A stretch of DNA of 64,000 nt from Planctomycetota bacterium (GTDB lineage Bacteria > Planctomycetota > Phycisphaerae > Phycisphaerales > Zrk34), in assembly GCA_016125255.1 (NCBI GenBank), contig WGMD01000012.1, positions 124,001 through 188,000 of the forward strand, in the 5' to 3' direction. Each line of letters starts with the position of its first letter. The first letter of the stretch is position 1. Made by a program: the position numbers and the translations under genes. Of the stretch, positions 26,598 through 35,555 are shown one piece after another. The notes under the pieces are model-generated. The model saw only the letters and a program-made list of their open reading frames with translations, ran no database searches and was not told the origin of the DNA.

Positions 26598-27902
26598 ATG
26601 GCCGAGCGCAAGGACATCTCAGTACAGGCGGAAAAGGCGGTTCTGGCGGCGGTGCTCGATCCGGCTCCGTGGGCGGCGAAAGGACCGGGCTACGACCCGC
26701 TGGCGGAACTGCGGGCGCTGGCGGAAGCGGCGGGGGCTCTCGTCGTCGATGAGTTGATTCAGCACCGCGCGCATCCCGTCGCCGGGACGTTCATCGGGCG
26801 CGGCAAGGTGGATGAACTGGCGATGATGGTGCAGGCGCACGAAGCGCAGGTGGTCATCTTCGAGAACGACCTGTCGCCTTCGCAGATTCGCAACATCGAA
26901 GAGATCGTCAAGGTGAAGATCCTCGACCGCAGTGAACTGATTCTGGACATCTTCGCGAGTCGGGCGCGGACGCACGAAGCGAAGCTTCAGGTGGAGCTGG
27001 CACAGCTCGAGTACACGTATCCGCGGCTGGCGGGGATGTGGACGCACCTGGAGCGCATCGGCGCGGGGGCGGGCGTGGGCACGCGCGGGCCGGGCGAAAC
27101 GCAGATCGAAACCGACCGGCGCATCGTGCAGAACCGCAAGGCGGAACTGCGCCGTGAGATCGAGCGGATTCAGAGCCGCAAGCGACGCGAGGTGGACAAG
27201 CGCAACACCGACTTTTTCACCGTCGGCCTCGTCGGGTACACCAACGCCGGCAAGAGCACGCTCTTTAATACACTCACCGGCGAAAGCGTCTTCGCCGAGA
27301 ACCTGCTGTTCGCCACGCTCGACACGCGCACGCGCCGATGGGACCTGGGCGGCGGGGATTCGGTGATGCTCTCCGACACCGTCGGGTTCGTGAAGAATCT
27401 GCCGCACCATCTGGTCGCCAGCTTCCGCGCGACGCTCGAAGAGTCGATCCACTCGGACCTGCTGTTGATCGTGCTGGACGTGTCGGACCCGCAGGCGGAG
27501 GCGCATCTGGCGACGGTGGACACAGTGCTCAAGGAGATCGACGCCGTCGATCAGCCGCGCCTGCTTTTGCTCAATAAGATCGATCGGGTGGAGGACAACA
27601 CGCACCTGTTGCTCATTCAGCAGGCGCATCCCAACGCGATCCCCATCAGCGCCGCCCGCGGCACCGGGCTCGACAAGCTGGTCGCGGCGGTGCGCGAGGC
27701 CCAGCGGGGCGGGATGGTCGACCTGACGCTCCGCGTGCCGATGCGCGAGGGCAAGGCCCTGCACATGATCGAAAACCGCGCCAAGGTCCACGACCGCCAG
27801 TACGACACGGATTACGTCCTGTTGAAACTGACGATCGGCCAGCGCCAGCTCGACCAGCTTCGCGCCACGGGGGCGCGCTTTGAAATCGTCGAATCCGCCT
27901 GA
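26598..27902 (+). CDS. hflX: GTPase HflX
   Basis: 434 residues from ATG 26598; ATG 26589 is three codons earlier. The N-terminal HflX domain has GTFIGRGKVDEL, NDLSPSQIRNIE and the Gly-rich loop GAGAGVGTRGPGETQIETD. The G domain follows with GYTNAGKST near residue 215, DTVGFVKNLPHHLV and NKID. HflX splits stalled or heat-damaged ribosomes. A TACGAT hexamer ends nine bases before 26598 and no Shine-Dalgarno is visible, which suggests a leaderless start. A much longer open frame continues upstream, antisense to the protease gene, and is not credible. Confidence 0.95.
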   Translation: MAERKDISVQAEKAVLAAVLDPAPWAAKGPGYDPLAELRALAEAAGALVVDELIQHRAHPVAGTFIGRGKVDELAMMVQAHEAQVVIFENDLSPSQIRNIEEIVKVKILDRSELILDIFASRARTHEAKLQVELAQLEYTYPRLAGMWTHLERIGAGAGVGTRGPGETQIETDRRIVQNRKAELRREIERIQSRKRREVDKRNTDFFTVGLVGYTNAGKSTLFNTLTGESVFAENLLFATLDTRTRRWDLGGGDSVMLSDTVGFVKNLPHHLVASFRATLEESIHSDLLLIVLDVSDPQAEAHLATVDTVLKEIDAVDQPRLLLLNKIDRVEDNTHLLLIQQAHPNAIPISAARGTGLDKLVAAVREAQRGGMVDLTLRVPMREGKALHMIENRAKVHDRQYDTDYVLLKLTIGQRQLDQLRATGARFEIVESA

Positions 27903-28015
27903 TTTTTCCGTGGCGGGGCGGCGGATCGGGCGCTAGCATCAGGTGTCGGGTGCTGTGCGACACTTCGTTTTCGTTCGGTCGAATGAGATGTTGTGACATT
28001 TCACAGGAGGTTGGC

Positions 28016-29230
28016 ATGAGCAGTCACATGATGTGTGCGCGGCGGCGGTGGTGGTGCGCGTTGGCGGGGGGGTTGATCGCGCTGATGGCGTGTCATGCGA
28101 TGGGCAAGGTGTTCGTCTGGGGCGACCAGATCATCAAGCCGCCGCGCTGGCCCAAGAATTCGACGATTAACATCTACATCCAGGTCGATCCGAAGGCGCA
28201 GGGCCGCGATGCGCTGGTGCGGGATGGATTTTTGCGGTGGTCGGAGGCGTTGATGGCGCGGATGGTGAACATCAATGTGGTCATCGGCAATCCGCCGGCG
28301 AATGCGACGAACGTCGTGAAGGTCACATGGGAGGCGGACGGGGGCACGCTGGGGCCGGGGCAGAACGATGCGGAGTCCGGCCCGACGACGGACGGCGAGA
28401 AACTCGACGGGGGCACATCCAAGTTCCGCAATGCGCTGCCCGCGGGCACGATGTCGGAACAGGAGTACCTCAAGAATCTCGCCGAGCACGAGATGACGCA
28501 CATCATCGGTCTGGCTGACGACGCGACCGGCACCGTCACTTCGCACACGCAGAATTCCGATGAGCGCAGCGCCGACGGCGACGGCAACCTCAACGGTCAG
28601 GACAAGAAGGAGATCAGTGCGTTGTACGGCCCCGCCGCGGCTGGCGGTGCGGCCGTCCCGCAGGGCAACGTCAATCCGTTGCCGCCGCCGCAGCTCAACG
28701 TCTTCCCGTTTCAGATTCAGTTTCAACCCGCCAACGCCGTGCCCGACCCCAATGACCCGGAGCACATGCCCAACATCAACTTCGGCATCGATCCGAGCAT
28801 CGTCGACAGCATTGAACTGCCGCCGGGCTGGCTGGCGCTGGTGCCCAACGGACCGGTGCTGCCGACGGATCCGTTCTTTGACACGCCGACCGACGGCTTC
28901 GTGAACCCCGAGCCGTACGATACGTCCAACCCGATCACCTACATCGCGCTGCGTGCATCGGAGGCGCAGGCGATCATCGACGGACTGCCGTCGGGATTCG
29001 ATCCGGCGTTGACGGTGGACAATCCGACGTTGACGGTGACGTTTCATATGACAGGCGATTATGCGCTGGGGCTCATTCCCGTCTGGGCCGGCGGGGAGAT
29101 TCAGTATGTGCTCGGCCCGGTGGCGATCCCGGAGCCGTCGAGCGCGGCGGTGATGATGATCGCGGGGGCGATGATGTTTCGGCGCGGCGCGGTTGGCAGG
29201 CGGCGGTCGCGCGGTATGATTCGCCCATGA
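28016..29230 (+). CDS. Exported metzincin-like metalloprotease with PEP-CTERM signal
   Basis: 404 residues from ATG 28016 with a perfect AGGAGG six bases upstream. A signal peptide (ALAGGLIALMACHAMG) is followed by a matrixin-like catalytic domain to about residue 215. The zinc site is HEMTHIIGLAD, that is HExxHxxG with Asp in place of the usual third His. The rest is Pro/Asn/Asp-rich and ends in a PEP-CTERM sorting signal: IPEPSSAAVMM, a hydrophobic helix and a basic tail. PEP-CTERM proteins are processed by an exosortase at the outer surface. The stop overlaps the start of the next gene. Confidence 0.85.
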   Translation: MSSHMMCARRRWWCALAGGLIALMACHAMGKVFVWGDQIIKPPRWPKNSTINIYIQVDPKAQGRDALVRDGFLRWSEALMARMVNINVVIGNPPANATNVVKVTWEADGGTLGPGQNDAESGPTTDGEKLDGGTSKFRNALPAGTMSEQEYLKNLAEHEMTHIIGLADDATGTVTSHTQNSDERSADGDGNLNGQDKKEISALYGPAAAGGAAVPQGNVNPLPPPQLNVFPFQIQFQPANAVPDPNDPEHMPNINFGIDPSIVDSIELPPGWLALVPNGPVLPTDPFFDTPTDGFVNPEPYDTSNPITYIALRASEAQAIIDGLPSGFDPALTVDNPTLTVTFHMTGDYALGLIPVWAGGEIQYVLGPVAIPEPSSAAVMMIAGAMMFRRGAVGRRRSRGMIRP

Positions 29231-30297
29231 GGTACTTTTCCATTCTCGCCGCGTGCATCGTGTTCGTGACCGGCTGCGCCGCTTCGGGCGGGCAGGTGTT
29301 TTATGTGAGCGTCGGGGGTGCGGGCGTGGTCGCCACGTACGACCTGGACTCCGCCACCGGCGCGATCAGCCGCCGGCCGGATGTGGCGGTCGGCAAGGAC
29401 CCCGGTCCGATCGCGATCAGCGCCGACGGCAAGCGGCTCTACGTGGCGGCACGCGGCGACAAGACCGTCGTCGTCTGCGACATCGACCCCGCTACCGGCA
29501 CCATCACCCCGCGGCACACCACGCCGCTGCCCGGCTCCGCGCCGTTCATCGCCATCGACCCGACCGGCCGCTACCTCCTCGCGGCGTACTACACCGAGGG
29601 TATGGTGTCCGTGAACCGCATTGATGATGACGGCAACGTCGTCGAAGGTCCCGTGCAGGTCGTCAAGACCGACAAGAACGCGCACGCCACCATCTTCGAC
29701 GCCAGCGGCAAATTTCTTTTCGTGCCGCACACCGGGCCCAACGCGGTGTACCAGTTCAAATTCGACCCGGCCACGGGTATGCTCAGCCCGAACGATCCGC
29801 CGATGGTGCATCCGCCCGACGGGGCGGGGCCGCGTCACATGCGCTTTCATCCGAAGCTCGATCGCGCCTATACGGTCAACGAACTGGGTTCGTCGGTGAC
29901 GTGCTACACCTTCGACCGCGCCCACGGCACGCTCACGCCGATGCAGACGCTCACGACGCTTCCGGGCGATTTTCAAGGCAAAAACACGTGCGCCGAGATT
30001 CATCTGAGCGCGGATGCGCGCTTCCTGTACGCTTCCAACCGCGGGCACGACTCGCTGGCGGTGTATGCGATCAATGCATTCGACGGGTCATTGCGATTTA
30101 TCGAACGTGTGGAAACGGAGGCGGTGCCGCGCGGATTCGCGATCGATCTGGAGGATCGATACGTGGCGGCGGTGGGCGAAAAATCCGGGGGGATTACGGT
30201 GTACCGGCGCGATGAGCGCACCGGTCGCCTGACCAGTCTCGGTCACGCCGAGCTTGGGCCCAAGCCCAACTGGGTGACTTTCTATCGTTTACATTGA
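29227..30297 (+). CDS. Lactonase-type seven-bladed propeller lipoprotein (6-phosphogluconolactonase family)
   Basis: 356 residues with a lipoprotein signal ending FVTGC. The body matches the Pgl/YbhE lactonase propeller: GKDPGPIAISADGKRLYVAARGD, PPDGAGPRHMRFHPK, FLYASNRGHDSLAVY, PRGFAID. Cytoplasmic Pgl hydrolyses 6-phosphogluconolactone, but a lipid-anchored exported copy must act on another substrate, perhaps a sugar lactone made by the dehydrogenases of this genome. It overlaps the metzincin gene by four bases (ATGA), so it is co-translated with it. Confidence 0.88.
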   Translation: MRYFSILAACIVFVTGCAASGGQVFYVSVGGAGVVATYDLDSATGAISRRPDVAVGKDPGPIAISADGKRLYVAARGDKTVVVCDIDPATGTITPRHTTPLPGSAPFIAIDPTGRYLLAAYYTEGMVSVNRIDDDGNVVEGPVQVVKTDKNAHATIFDASGKFLFVPHTGPNAVYQFKFDPATGMLSPNDPPMVHPPDGAGPRHMRFHPKLDRAYTVNELGSSVTCYTFDRAHGTLTPMQTLTTLPGDFQGKNTCAEIHLSADARFLYASNRGHDSLAVYAINAFDGSLRFIERVETEAVPRGFAIDLEDRYVAAVGEKSGGITVYRRDERTGRLTSLGHAELGPKPNWVTFYRLH

Positions 30298-30457
30298 TCA
30301 TATGGAATATGACGCTGACACGGACCGGCGCGATTGGGGCGCCTGGTTGTTGACATGAATTGCATTTTGGTCAGTGGACTGAACCGGGGTCCCCGAGCAT
30401 ACGATACAAGACAATGAGGCGGCAGGATGTTTGCAGTTTCCGGGTGAAGGACCGCCG

Positions 30458-32062
30458 ATGAATCAACGCGCCTCGAATCTCGTCAGCAAAGTGGTGGTGG
30501 TCGACGACGATGCGGAGCATCAGCGGATTGTCCGCCGCGCCGTCGAGACGACCGCGCATCTGTTCAGTCCCGAAGACGCGCCGGCTCGGATCGTCGTGTG
30601 CGCCGATCCGGCCACGGCGATGGCGCATCTGCAGACGGACGGGATATGCGTCGTGCTCTGCGACTACGCGATGCCCGCCGGCTCCGGCCTGGATTGGCTG
30701 CCCAAGTTCGTGCACGCCCGCGTCGGCCCGGTGCTCCTGATGACCAGTCACGGCTCGGAGCGCATCGCCGCCAAGGCATTCCACAGCGGCGCCGCCGATT
30801 ATCTCGTCAAAAGCGACTTCATCGAGCAGCCGATGATGCTCGCGCACGCCATCGCCCATGCCGCGCGGCGCTACCGTCTGGAGGAACTCAATCGCGAGCT
30901 CACGGGTCAGCTCAAGCAGGTCACGACGGATCTGGCGCGCAAGAACCGCCGGCTCTCGGAGCTGAGCGATGCGGCGCACGGGTTCGTCGACGACGTGGCG
31001 CACGATTTCCGCACGCCGTTGACCGTCGTGCAGGAATATGCGGCGATCATTGCGGACGAGCTCGACGGCCCGGTCAACGACAAGCAGCGGCAGCATCTGA
31101 ACGTCATCATGGCCGCGGCGCGCGAAATGTCGCACATGGTCGACGATTTCCTGGACTCGACGCGCCTGCGCGTCGGCACGGTCCGGACCGATCGCCAGTC
31201 GCACCGGGTCGCCGACCTGATCGATCGGGCGATCCAGATGCTCACGCTTCAGGCCCGGTCGCGCCAGGTCACGCTCGAAACGCGCATCGCGCCGGATGTC
31301 AATCCCGTGTATGCCGACGGCGAGAAGATCCGTCGCGTGCTGATCAATCTCGCGTCCAATGCGATCAAAGTTTCGCCGCCCGGTTCGACCGTTTGTCTCG
31401 CCGCGGAACCTGATGCGTGCGGCGACGTGCGCGTGAGCGTCATCGATGCCGGGCCCGGTCTGGACGAAGCGCAGCGGGACCGCATCTTCGAGCGCTTCCA
31501 TCAGGGCGACGCCGAAGGCGAGCACGAGCCGCATGGCGCCCGCGGCCTGGGGCTCGGTCTGAGCATCGTGCAGCAACTGGTGCAGCTCAATCTCGGCCGC
31601 GTCGCACTCGTCAGTCGTCGCGGAGAAGGCAGCACCTTTTCCATCACGCTCAGCGCCGACGAACCATCCCGCATCCTCCACAATTTTCTCCACAGCCGGC
31701 TTCACGCCGACGACAGCGCGGAACTGGGCGCGATCCGGTTCGGCGCCGCTGACGAAAATGAATTCGAGTCGCTTCACCGATTGCTCGCACACACCGGCGC
31801 CTCCTCCGAATTGATCCTGGCCCATCCCTCGCACCGGTCGGTGCTGGTCATCGGACGCTGGCCGTCGACGGCGGCGCGGGCGGAGGAACTGAATCAGACC
31901 ATCGAGGCGTCCCGCCGGTCACGAGGACAGAGCGGGGCGTCTGTGCGTTTGAACATTCTGGGGTCCTGGCCGCTGAACGAATCGCATCGTGCGTTGCACG
32001 CGCAGCTCACCGCGGCGATCGAATGGAGTACTGATCATGCGTCCGTGCATACTGCTCATTGA
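30458..32062 (+). CDS. Sensor histidine kinase with N-terminal receiver domain
   Basis: 534 residues from ATG 30458, with GAAGG eight bases upstream. A receiver domain occupies about 8-135, with phosphoacceptor Asp69 in LCDYAMP. A short coiled coil leads to a HisKA domain with His182 in VAHDFRTPLT. The HATPase domain has NLASNAIK, DAGPGLD and GLGLGLSIV. Residues about 400-534 form a C-terminal extension that matches nothing I recognise. No membrane segment is present, so the kinase is cytoplasmic and probably driven by its own receiver. It overlaps the response regulator gene by 26 bases. Confidence 0.93.
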   Translation: MNQRASNLVSKVVVVDDDAEHQRIVRRAVETTAHLFSPEDAPARIVVCADPATAMAHLQTDGICVVLCDYAMPAGSGLDWLPKFVHARVGPVLLMTSHGSERIAAKAFHSGAADYLVKSDFIEQPMMLAHAIAHAARRYRLEELNRELTGQLKQVTTDLARKNRRLSELSDAAHGFVDDVAHDFRTPLTVVQEYAAIIADELDGPVNDKQRQHLNVIMAAAREMSHMVDDFLDSTRLRVGTVRTDRQSHRVADLIDRAIQMLTLQARSRQVTLETRIAPDVNPVYADGEKIRRVLINLASNAIKVSPPGSTVCLAAEPDACGDVRVSVIDAGPGLDEAQRDRIFERFHQGDAEGEHEPHGARGLGLGLSIVQQLVQLNLGRVALVSRRGEGSTFSITLSADEPSRILHNFLHSRLHADDSAELGAIRFGAADENEFESLHRLLAHTGASSELILAHPSHRSVLVIGRWPSTAARAEELNQTIEASRRSRGQSGASVRLNILGSWPLNESHRALHAQLTAAIEWSTDHASVHTAH

Positions 32063-32444
32063 TGATGATGAACGCCTTGTCGCCGCGCTGCGCCTTCGAC
32101 TTGAAGAGTCCGGCTTCGCCGTCGCCGCCGCCGCCGACGGCGCATCCGGTCTCGCCGCCGCCGCCGAGCATCGCCCCGGCGCGATCGTGCTTGATCTGCA
32201 TCTGCCTGACCTGGACGGCTACGACGTTTGCCGCCGCCTCGCCGCCGACGTGTCGCTGGCGTCGATTCCTGTGATCGTGCTCTCGGGCAAGGACGATGCG
32301 CAGGCCCGCCGCGCCGCATTCGATGTCGGCGCGGCCGACTTCCTCGCCAAACCGTACAACTCGCTCGATGTCCTGGCCGCACTGCGCTCCGTCGTCAACA
32401 TGGACGACACCGACGCGCCGGCGCGCCGCTCCGCCAGCGCCTGA
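32037..32444 (+). CDS. Single-domain response regulator
   Basis: 135 residues, a lone receiver domain: acidic pocket IDDDE near residues 8-12, phosphoacceptor Asp53 in VLDLHLPD, Ser in VIVLSGKDD and Lys in FLAKPYN. There is no output domain, so it probably relays phosphate or docks on a partner. The start has GGAG upstream and lies inside the 3' end of the histidine kinase gene, so the two form one transcription unit. Confidence 0.93.
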   Translation: MRPCILLIDDDERLVAALRLRLEESGFAVAAAADGASGLAAAAEHRPGAIVLDLHLPDLDGYDVCRRLAADVSLASIPVIVLSGKDDAQARRAAFDVGAADFLAKPYNSLDVLAALRSVVNMDDTDAPARRSASA

Positions 32445-32589
32445 GGCATGACTCCGTTTGTAACATCTGCGCCGCCTGCTCCGCCGCGCCAACCGTCGCA
32501 TCACGACAAACGATCGACCCGCGCTTAACCGGCGGCGGGGCGGCGACGATGATGCACACGGACCCGGCGCGTCGACGAGGAGCAACGAC

Positions 32590-32856
32590 ATGGATCATTT
32601 CGTCACCGGTCGTTACGGACACTGGCCCGACGCCTCTTCGCAGAGCGGCCGCAGGATCGAAGCCGACGGGGTCGACGCGTGTCAGGACGCGCTGGACCTG
32701 CCCGGGTTCGAGTGGGCGGAGGACGCGGCGGCGGATCCGTGGGCCCATGCCGCTCAGCTCCCCAATCTCTTTGAGGAAATCCTCGAATCGACGCCCTTGC
32801 CGCCGATGCCTCCGCGGCAAAGGACCGTCCCGCACCCCCGCGGTGACCGCCGTTGA
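32590..32856 (+). CDS. Small acidic hypothetical protein
   Basis: 88 residues. The middle is rich in Asp, Glu and Ala with Trp residues (FEWAEDAAADPWAHA), and the end is Pro/Arg-rich. A GAGGAG site lies six bases before the ATG and supports translation. No family recognised. It lies between the response regulator and the M20 amidohydrolase in the same direction. Confidence is limited by size and by overlap with open frames on other strands. Confidence 0.5.
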   Translation: MDHFVTGRYGHWPDASSQSGRRIEADGVDACQDALDLPGFEWAEDAAADPWAHAAQLPNLFEEILESTPLPPMPPRQRTVPHPRGDRR

Positions 32857-32896
32857 TCGACCGCACCGTCCCCGGCCGATACTACAATGTCACCGC

Positions 32897-34081
32897 ATGA
32901 ATCCGACGCTTGCTGAACATATCGATGATCTGATCGCGCGCCATCTGAGCGACCTGGTCGCCTTGCGCCACGATCTGCATGCCCATCCGCAGCTCGGCTA
33001 CAAGGAAACCTACGCCAGCGCCATGGTAAGGCGCGAGCTTGACGCGGCGGGCGTCGAATATGAAAAGGACATCGCCCAAACCGGCGTCGTCGGGCGCCTC
33101 GGCGACGGCGGCGGCGCGATCGGTCTGCGGGCTGACATGGACGCGCTGCCGATCGACGAGCAGACGATGCTGCCTTACGCTTCGCAGCACCCCGGCTGCA
33201 TGCACGCCTGCGGACACGATGGGCACACCACGATCCTCATCGGCGCCGCCCGCGTCCTCAGCGAACTGCGCGATCAGTTGCCGCGCCCGGTGCGCTTCGT
33301 GTTTCAACCCGCCGAGGAAATCGGCGCGGGGGCCAAGCGCATGATCGAAGGCGGGGCGCTGAAGGATGTGAGCACGATGTTCGGACTGCACGGCGTGCCG
33401 ATGCTGCCTGTGGGCGTGATGGCCAGTCGTTCCGGTCCGCTCATGGCCGCCCCCGCCGACTTCACCATCGAAGTGCGCGGCCGCGGGGGCCACGGCGCCA
33501 TGCCGCACCTGTGCCATGACCCCATCGTCGCCGCCGCACAGATCGTCACCGCGCTTCAGACGATCATCACACGCGACCGCGATCCGGTGGACCCGGCCGT
33601 GATCAGCGTCGGCTCGCTGCACGCCGGCGAAGCGCCCAATGTCATTCCCGACACCGCGACGATTCGTGGCACGTATCGATTCATCACGCCCGCCACCGGT
33701 GTACTGCTGCGATCGCGCATGAACGAAGTCGCCGCGCAGATCGCCGCCGCGCACCGCTGCACCGCCCATGCGACTTTCGATCAGGGCTACCCCGTGCTCG
33801 TCAACGACCCGGGCGTCTGCGCCTACGCCATGAGCATCGCCCGGCGAACGCTCGGCGAAAAGGCCGTCATCGACCTGCCCGTCCCCGTCATGCCCGGCGA
33901 GGACTTCGCGTTTTACGGTCAGCACGTGCCCAGCTTCTTCGCCTTCATCGGCGTCCGCCCGCACGATCGCCAAGACTACCCCGGCCTGCACTCAAGCCAG
34001 TACGACTTCACCGACGCCGCCATCCCCGTCGGCATCCGACTCATGTGCGCCTGGGCCTTGAACGGCGGACCCTCGGCGTAA
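32897..34081 (+). CDS. M20 family metal-dependent amidohydrolase
   Basis: 394 residues. The HACGHDGH metal-binding motif, the RADMDALPI segment and FVFQPAEE are those of the M20D subfamily, which includes hippurate, N-acyl-amino acid and indole-acetyl-amino acid hydrolases. The dimerisation domain begins near residue 185 (RGRGGHGAMPH). The late metal ligand region is PGEDFAFY. The exact substrate is unknown. A TACAAT hexamer ends eight bases before the ATG and no Shine-Dalgarno is present. Confidence 0.94.
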   Translation: MNPTLAEHIDDLIARHLSDLVALRHDLHAHPQLGYKETYASAMVRRELDAAGVEYEKDIAQTGVVGRLGDGGGAIGLRADMDALPIDEQTMLPYASQHPGCMHACGHDGHTTILIGAARVLSELRDQLPRPVRFVFQPAEEIGAGAKRMIEGGALKDVSTMFGLHGVPMLPVGVMASRSGPLMAAPADFTIEVRGRGGHGAMPHLCHDPIVAAAQIVTALQTIITRDRDPVDPAVISVGSLHAGEAPNVIPDTATIRGTYRFITPATGVLLRSRMNEVAAQIAAAHRCTAHATFDQGYPVLVNDPGVCAYAMSIARRTLGEKAVIDLPVPVMPGEDFAFYGQHVPSFFAFIGVRPHDRQDYPGLHSSQYDFTDAAIPVGIRLMCAWALNGGPSA

Positions 34082-34086
34082 TCCGG

Positions 34087-34689
34087 TCACATCGCCGAAA
34101 CGACCGGCCTCGGCAGCCCCAGAAAATTCGCCAGCAGCATCGGCCCCTCGACCGTCAGAAAACTCTCGGGATGGAACTGCACGCCTTCGATCGGCGCCTT
34201 GTCCCATTTGCGCCGCATCCCCATCACCTCGCCCTCGGCCGTCCACGCGCTGATCTCCCACAAATCCGTCGGCACCGTCTCCCGCCGCACCACCAGACTG
34301 TGATACCGCGTCGCCTCGAACGGATTGCTCAGCCCCGCGAACACGCCCTTGCCGTCGTGATGGATCGGCGAAGTCTTGCCGTGCATCAGCCGGTAGTTCC
34401 GCTCGACGATCATGCCGTGCGTGAAGCCCATGCACTGATGCCCCAGGCACACGCCCAGAATCGGCACGCGCCCCTCGAAGCGCAGGATGATGTCGTTCGA
34501 CACCCCGCCCTCCGCCGGCGTACACGGCCCGGGCGAGATGATGACCCGCTCCGGCTTCATCGCCTCCGCCTCGTCCGCCGAAATCTTGTCATTCCGCACC
34601 ACGCGCAGATCCAGCGAAGCGTCAAGCTCGCCAATCCGCTGCACGAGGTTGTAGGTGAAGCTGTCGTAGTTGTCGATGAGAAGAATCAT
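34087..34689 (-). CDS. Glutamine amidotransferase of anthranilate/aminodeoxychorismate synthase (TrpG/PabA)
   Basis: 200 residues, a complete class I glutamine amidotransferase: NYDSFTYNLVQ start, oxyanion loop SPGPCTP, nucleophile Cys in GVCLGHQC and the His/Glu pair in VQFHPESFLT. It supplies ammonia to TrpE or PabB. The synthase partner is not nearby, so the protein may serve both pathways as in several bacteria. It converges with the M20 gene, with only five bases between stops. Confidence 0.95.
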   Translation of the reverse strand: MILLIDNYDSFTYNLVQRIGELDASLDLRVVRNDKISADEAEAMKPERVIISPGPCTPAEGGVSNDIILRFEGRVPILGVCLGHQCMGFTHGMIVERNYRLMHGKTSPIHHDGKGVFAGLSNPFEATRYHSLVVRRETVPTDLWEISAWTAEGEVMGMRRKWDKAPIEGVQFHPESFLTVEGPMLLANFLGLPRPVVSAM

Positions 34690-34729
34690 GGGAGAAGGGG
34701 GTCGGGGGTTAGGGGTTGGGGATCAGGGT
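34690..34729. repeat. Intergenic G-rich repeat, family D copy 1
   Basis: A run of related units (GGGGGTTAGGGG, GGGATCAGGG) directly upstream of the amidotransferase start. It is the reverse-complement equivalent of the C-rich block at 62942-62980. Confidence 0.5.
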
Positions 34730-34736
34730 TCTTCAC

Positions 34737-34770
34737 GTAGGTTGGGTCCGCTACACTTGACCCATCCTAC
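34737..34770. repeat. Intergenic hairpin element
   Basis: GTAGGTTGGGTC and GACCCATCCTAC form a 12-base stem with one mismatch around a 10-base loop. No T-run follows, so it looks like a REP-type palindrome more than a terminator. Confidence 0.5.
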
Positions 34771-34805
34771 TCGCATAACGTCAAACCGCCACACGAGAAA
34801 TCAAT

Positions 34806-35393
34806 TCATTCTTCAAAATCGAAATGCACTGAAGATTCACACATTGTAATGCGTTTATCGTTTTTTGCATAGAATCGGCCAGGTTCCATTCTCTGCGTAT
34901 TGATAGCGACGACTCGGATATTTCTAGCAACCGTCATTGACCCAATCACGAAAGCGATTCGTCCTTTCACCAACTTCGGTAAAGTTGATCCTAGAATACT
35001 TAAGCTCGCTGGCTCCATCTCTCGTACCCAATCGATGATTGGTTGCGAATCTAGGTCGACGGCAATTTTGTGAGCACATTCGTTGCGAATCTTGATCACT
35101 TTCGATGCTGTCCGAAATGTTTTTTCGTTAATCAGGCCACTCATGTATGCAACTTGCAACTTTACGGCAGCATTACCGAGTGGGCCCGTGGGTCGAAGCA
35201 GCATATCCGAAAGTTGAGCATTGTTTACCCAATAGGCACGCAGCAGTTCGGATACTGCATTGTCAATGTCGGCAGCTACGACCAGTACACAGCCGCGATC
35301 AGACTCCCCCTTTAGACGTTCGATGTACTCATCGTAATCTGCTGGAAATTCACCCGATGAATTGAGAATTAGTTCTGTTGACTCGTCAGTCAT
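34806..35393 (-). CDS. MtlR/DUF4145-like protein, AT-rich insertion
   Basis: 195 residues from ATG 35393; the frame extends to 35468 but the longer version adds no sensible domain. The segment from ESDRGCVLVVAADID through LLRPTGPLG, VAYMSGLI and IRNECAHK matches the pattern of the mannitol repressor (MtlR) family and related HEPN-like helical proteins. No mannitol genes are present here. Base composition is clearly more AT-rich than the flanks, and codon use differs (AAT, TTG, ATA), so the gene was probably acquired by transfer. Function is uncertain. Confidence 0.75.
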   Translation of the reverse strand: MTDESTELILNSSGEFPADYDEYIERLKGESDRGCVLVVAADIDNAVSELLRAYWVNNAQLSDMLLRPTGPLGNAAVKLQVAYMSGLINEKTFRTASKVIKIRNECAHKIAVDLDSQPIIDWVREMEPASLSILGSTLPKLVKGRIAFVIGSMTVARNIRVVAINTQRMEPGRFYAKNDKRITMCESSVHFDFEE

Positions 35394-35520
35394 TGGTCTT
35401 CTTGATGTGGTTTTGCTCAAGTCTACACGTACATCTACGCCTTCCACATATACATGCCATTCTAGCAAGAAAGTCGGCCGCGAGCGGCTTCGCTAAACGG
35501 GGGGCGTCGGCGTGTCATTT

Positions 35521-35555
35521 ACTCCGCACTCCGCATTCCCCGTTCCGCACTCGAT
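35521..35555. repeat. Intergenic repeat, family C copy 1
   Basis: Units of the form CTCCGCACTCCGCATTCCCC sit just past the DUF1444 gene stop. A closely similar block lies at 41361-41399, again next to a gene end. Confidence 0.45.

Noticed and set aside
34806-35393. Toxin-antitoxin or phage-defence locus
   Set aside because: Only one AT-rich gene is present, with no partner gene; the helical MtlR-like pattern alone does not support a defence call.
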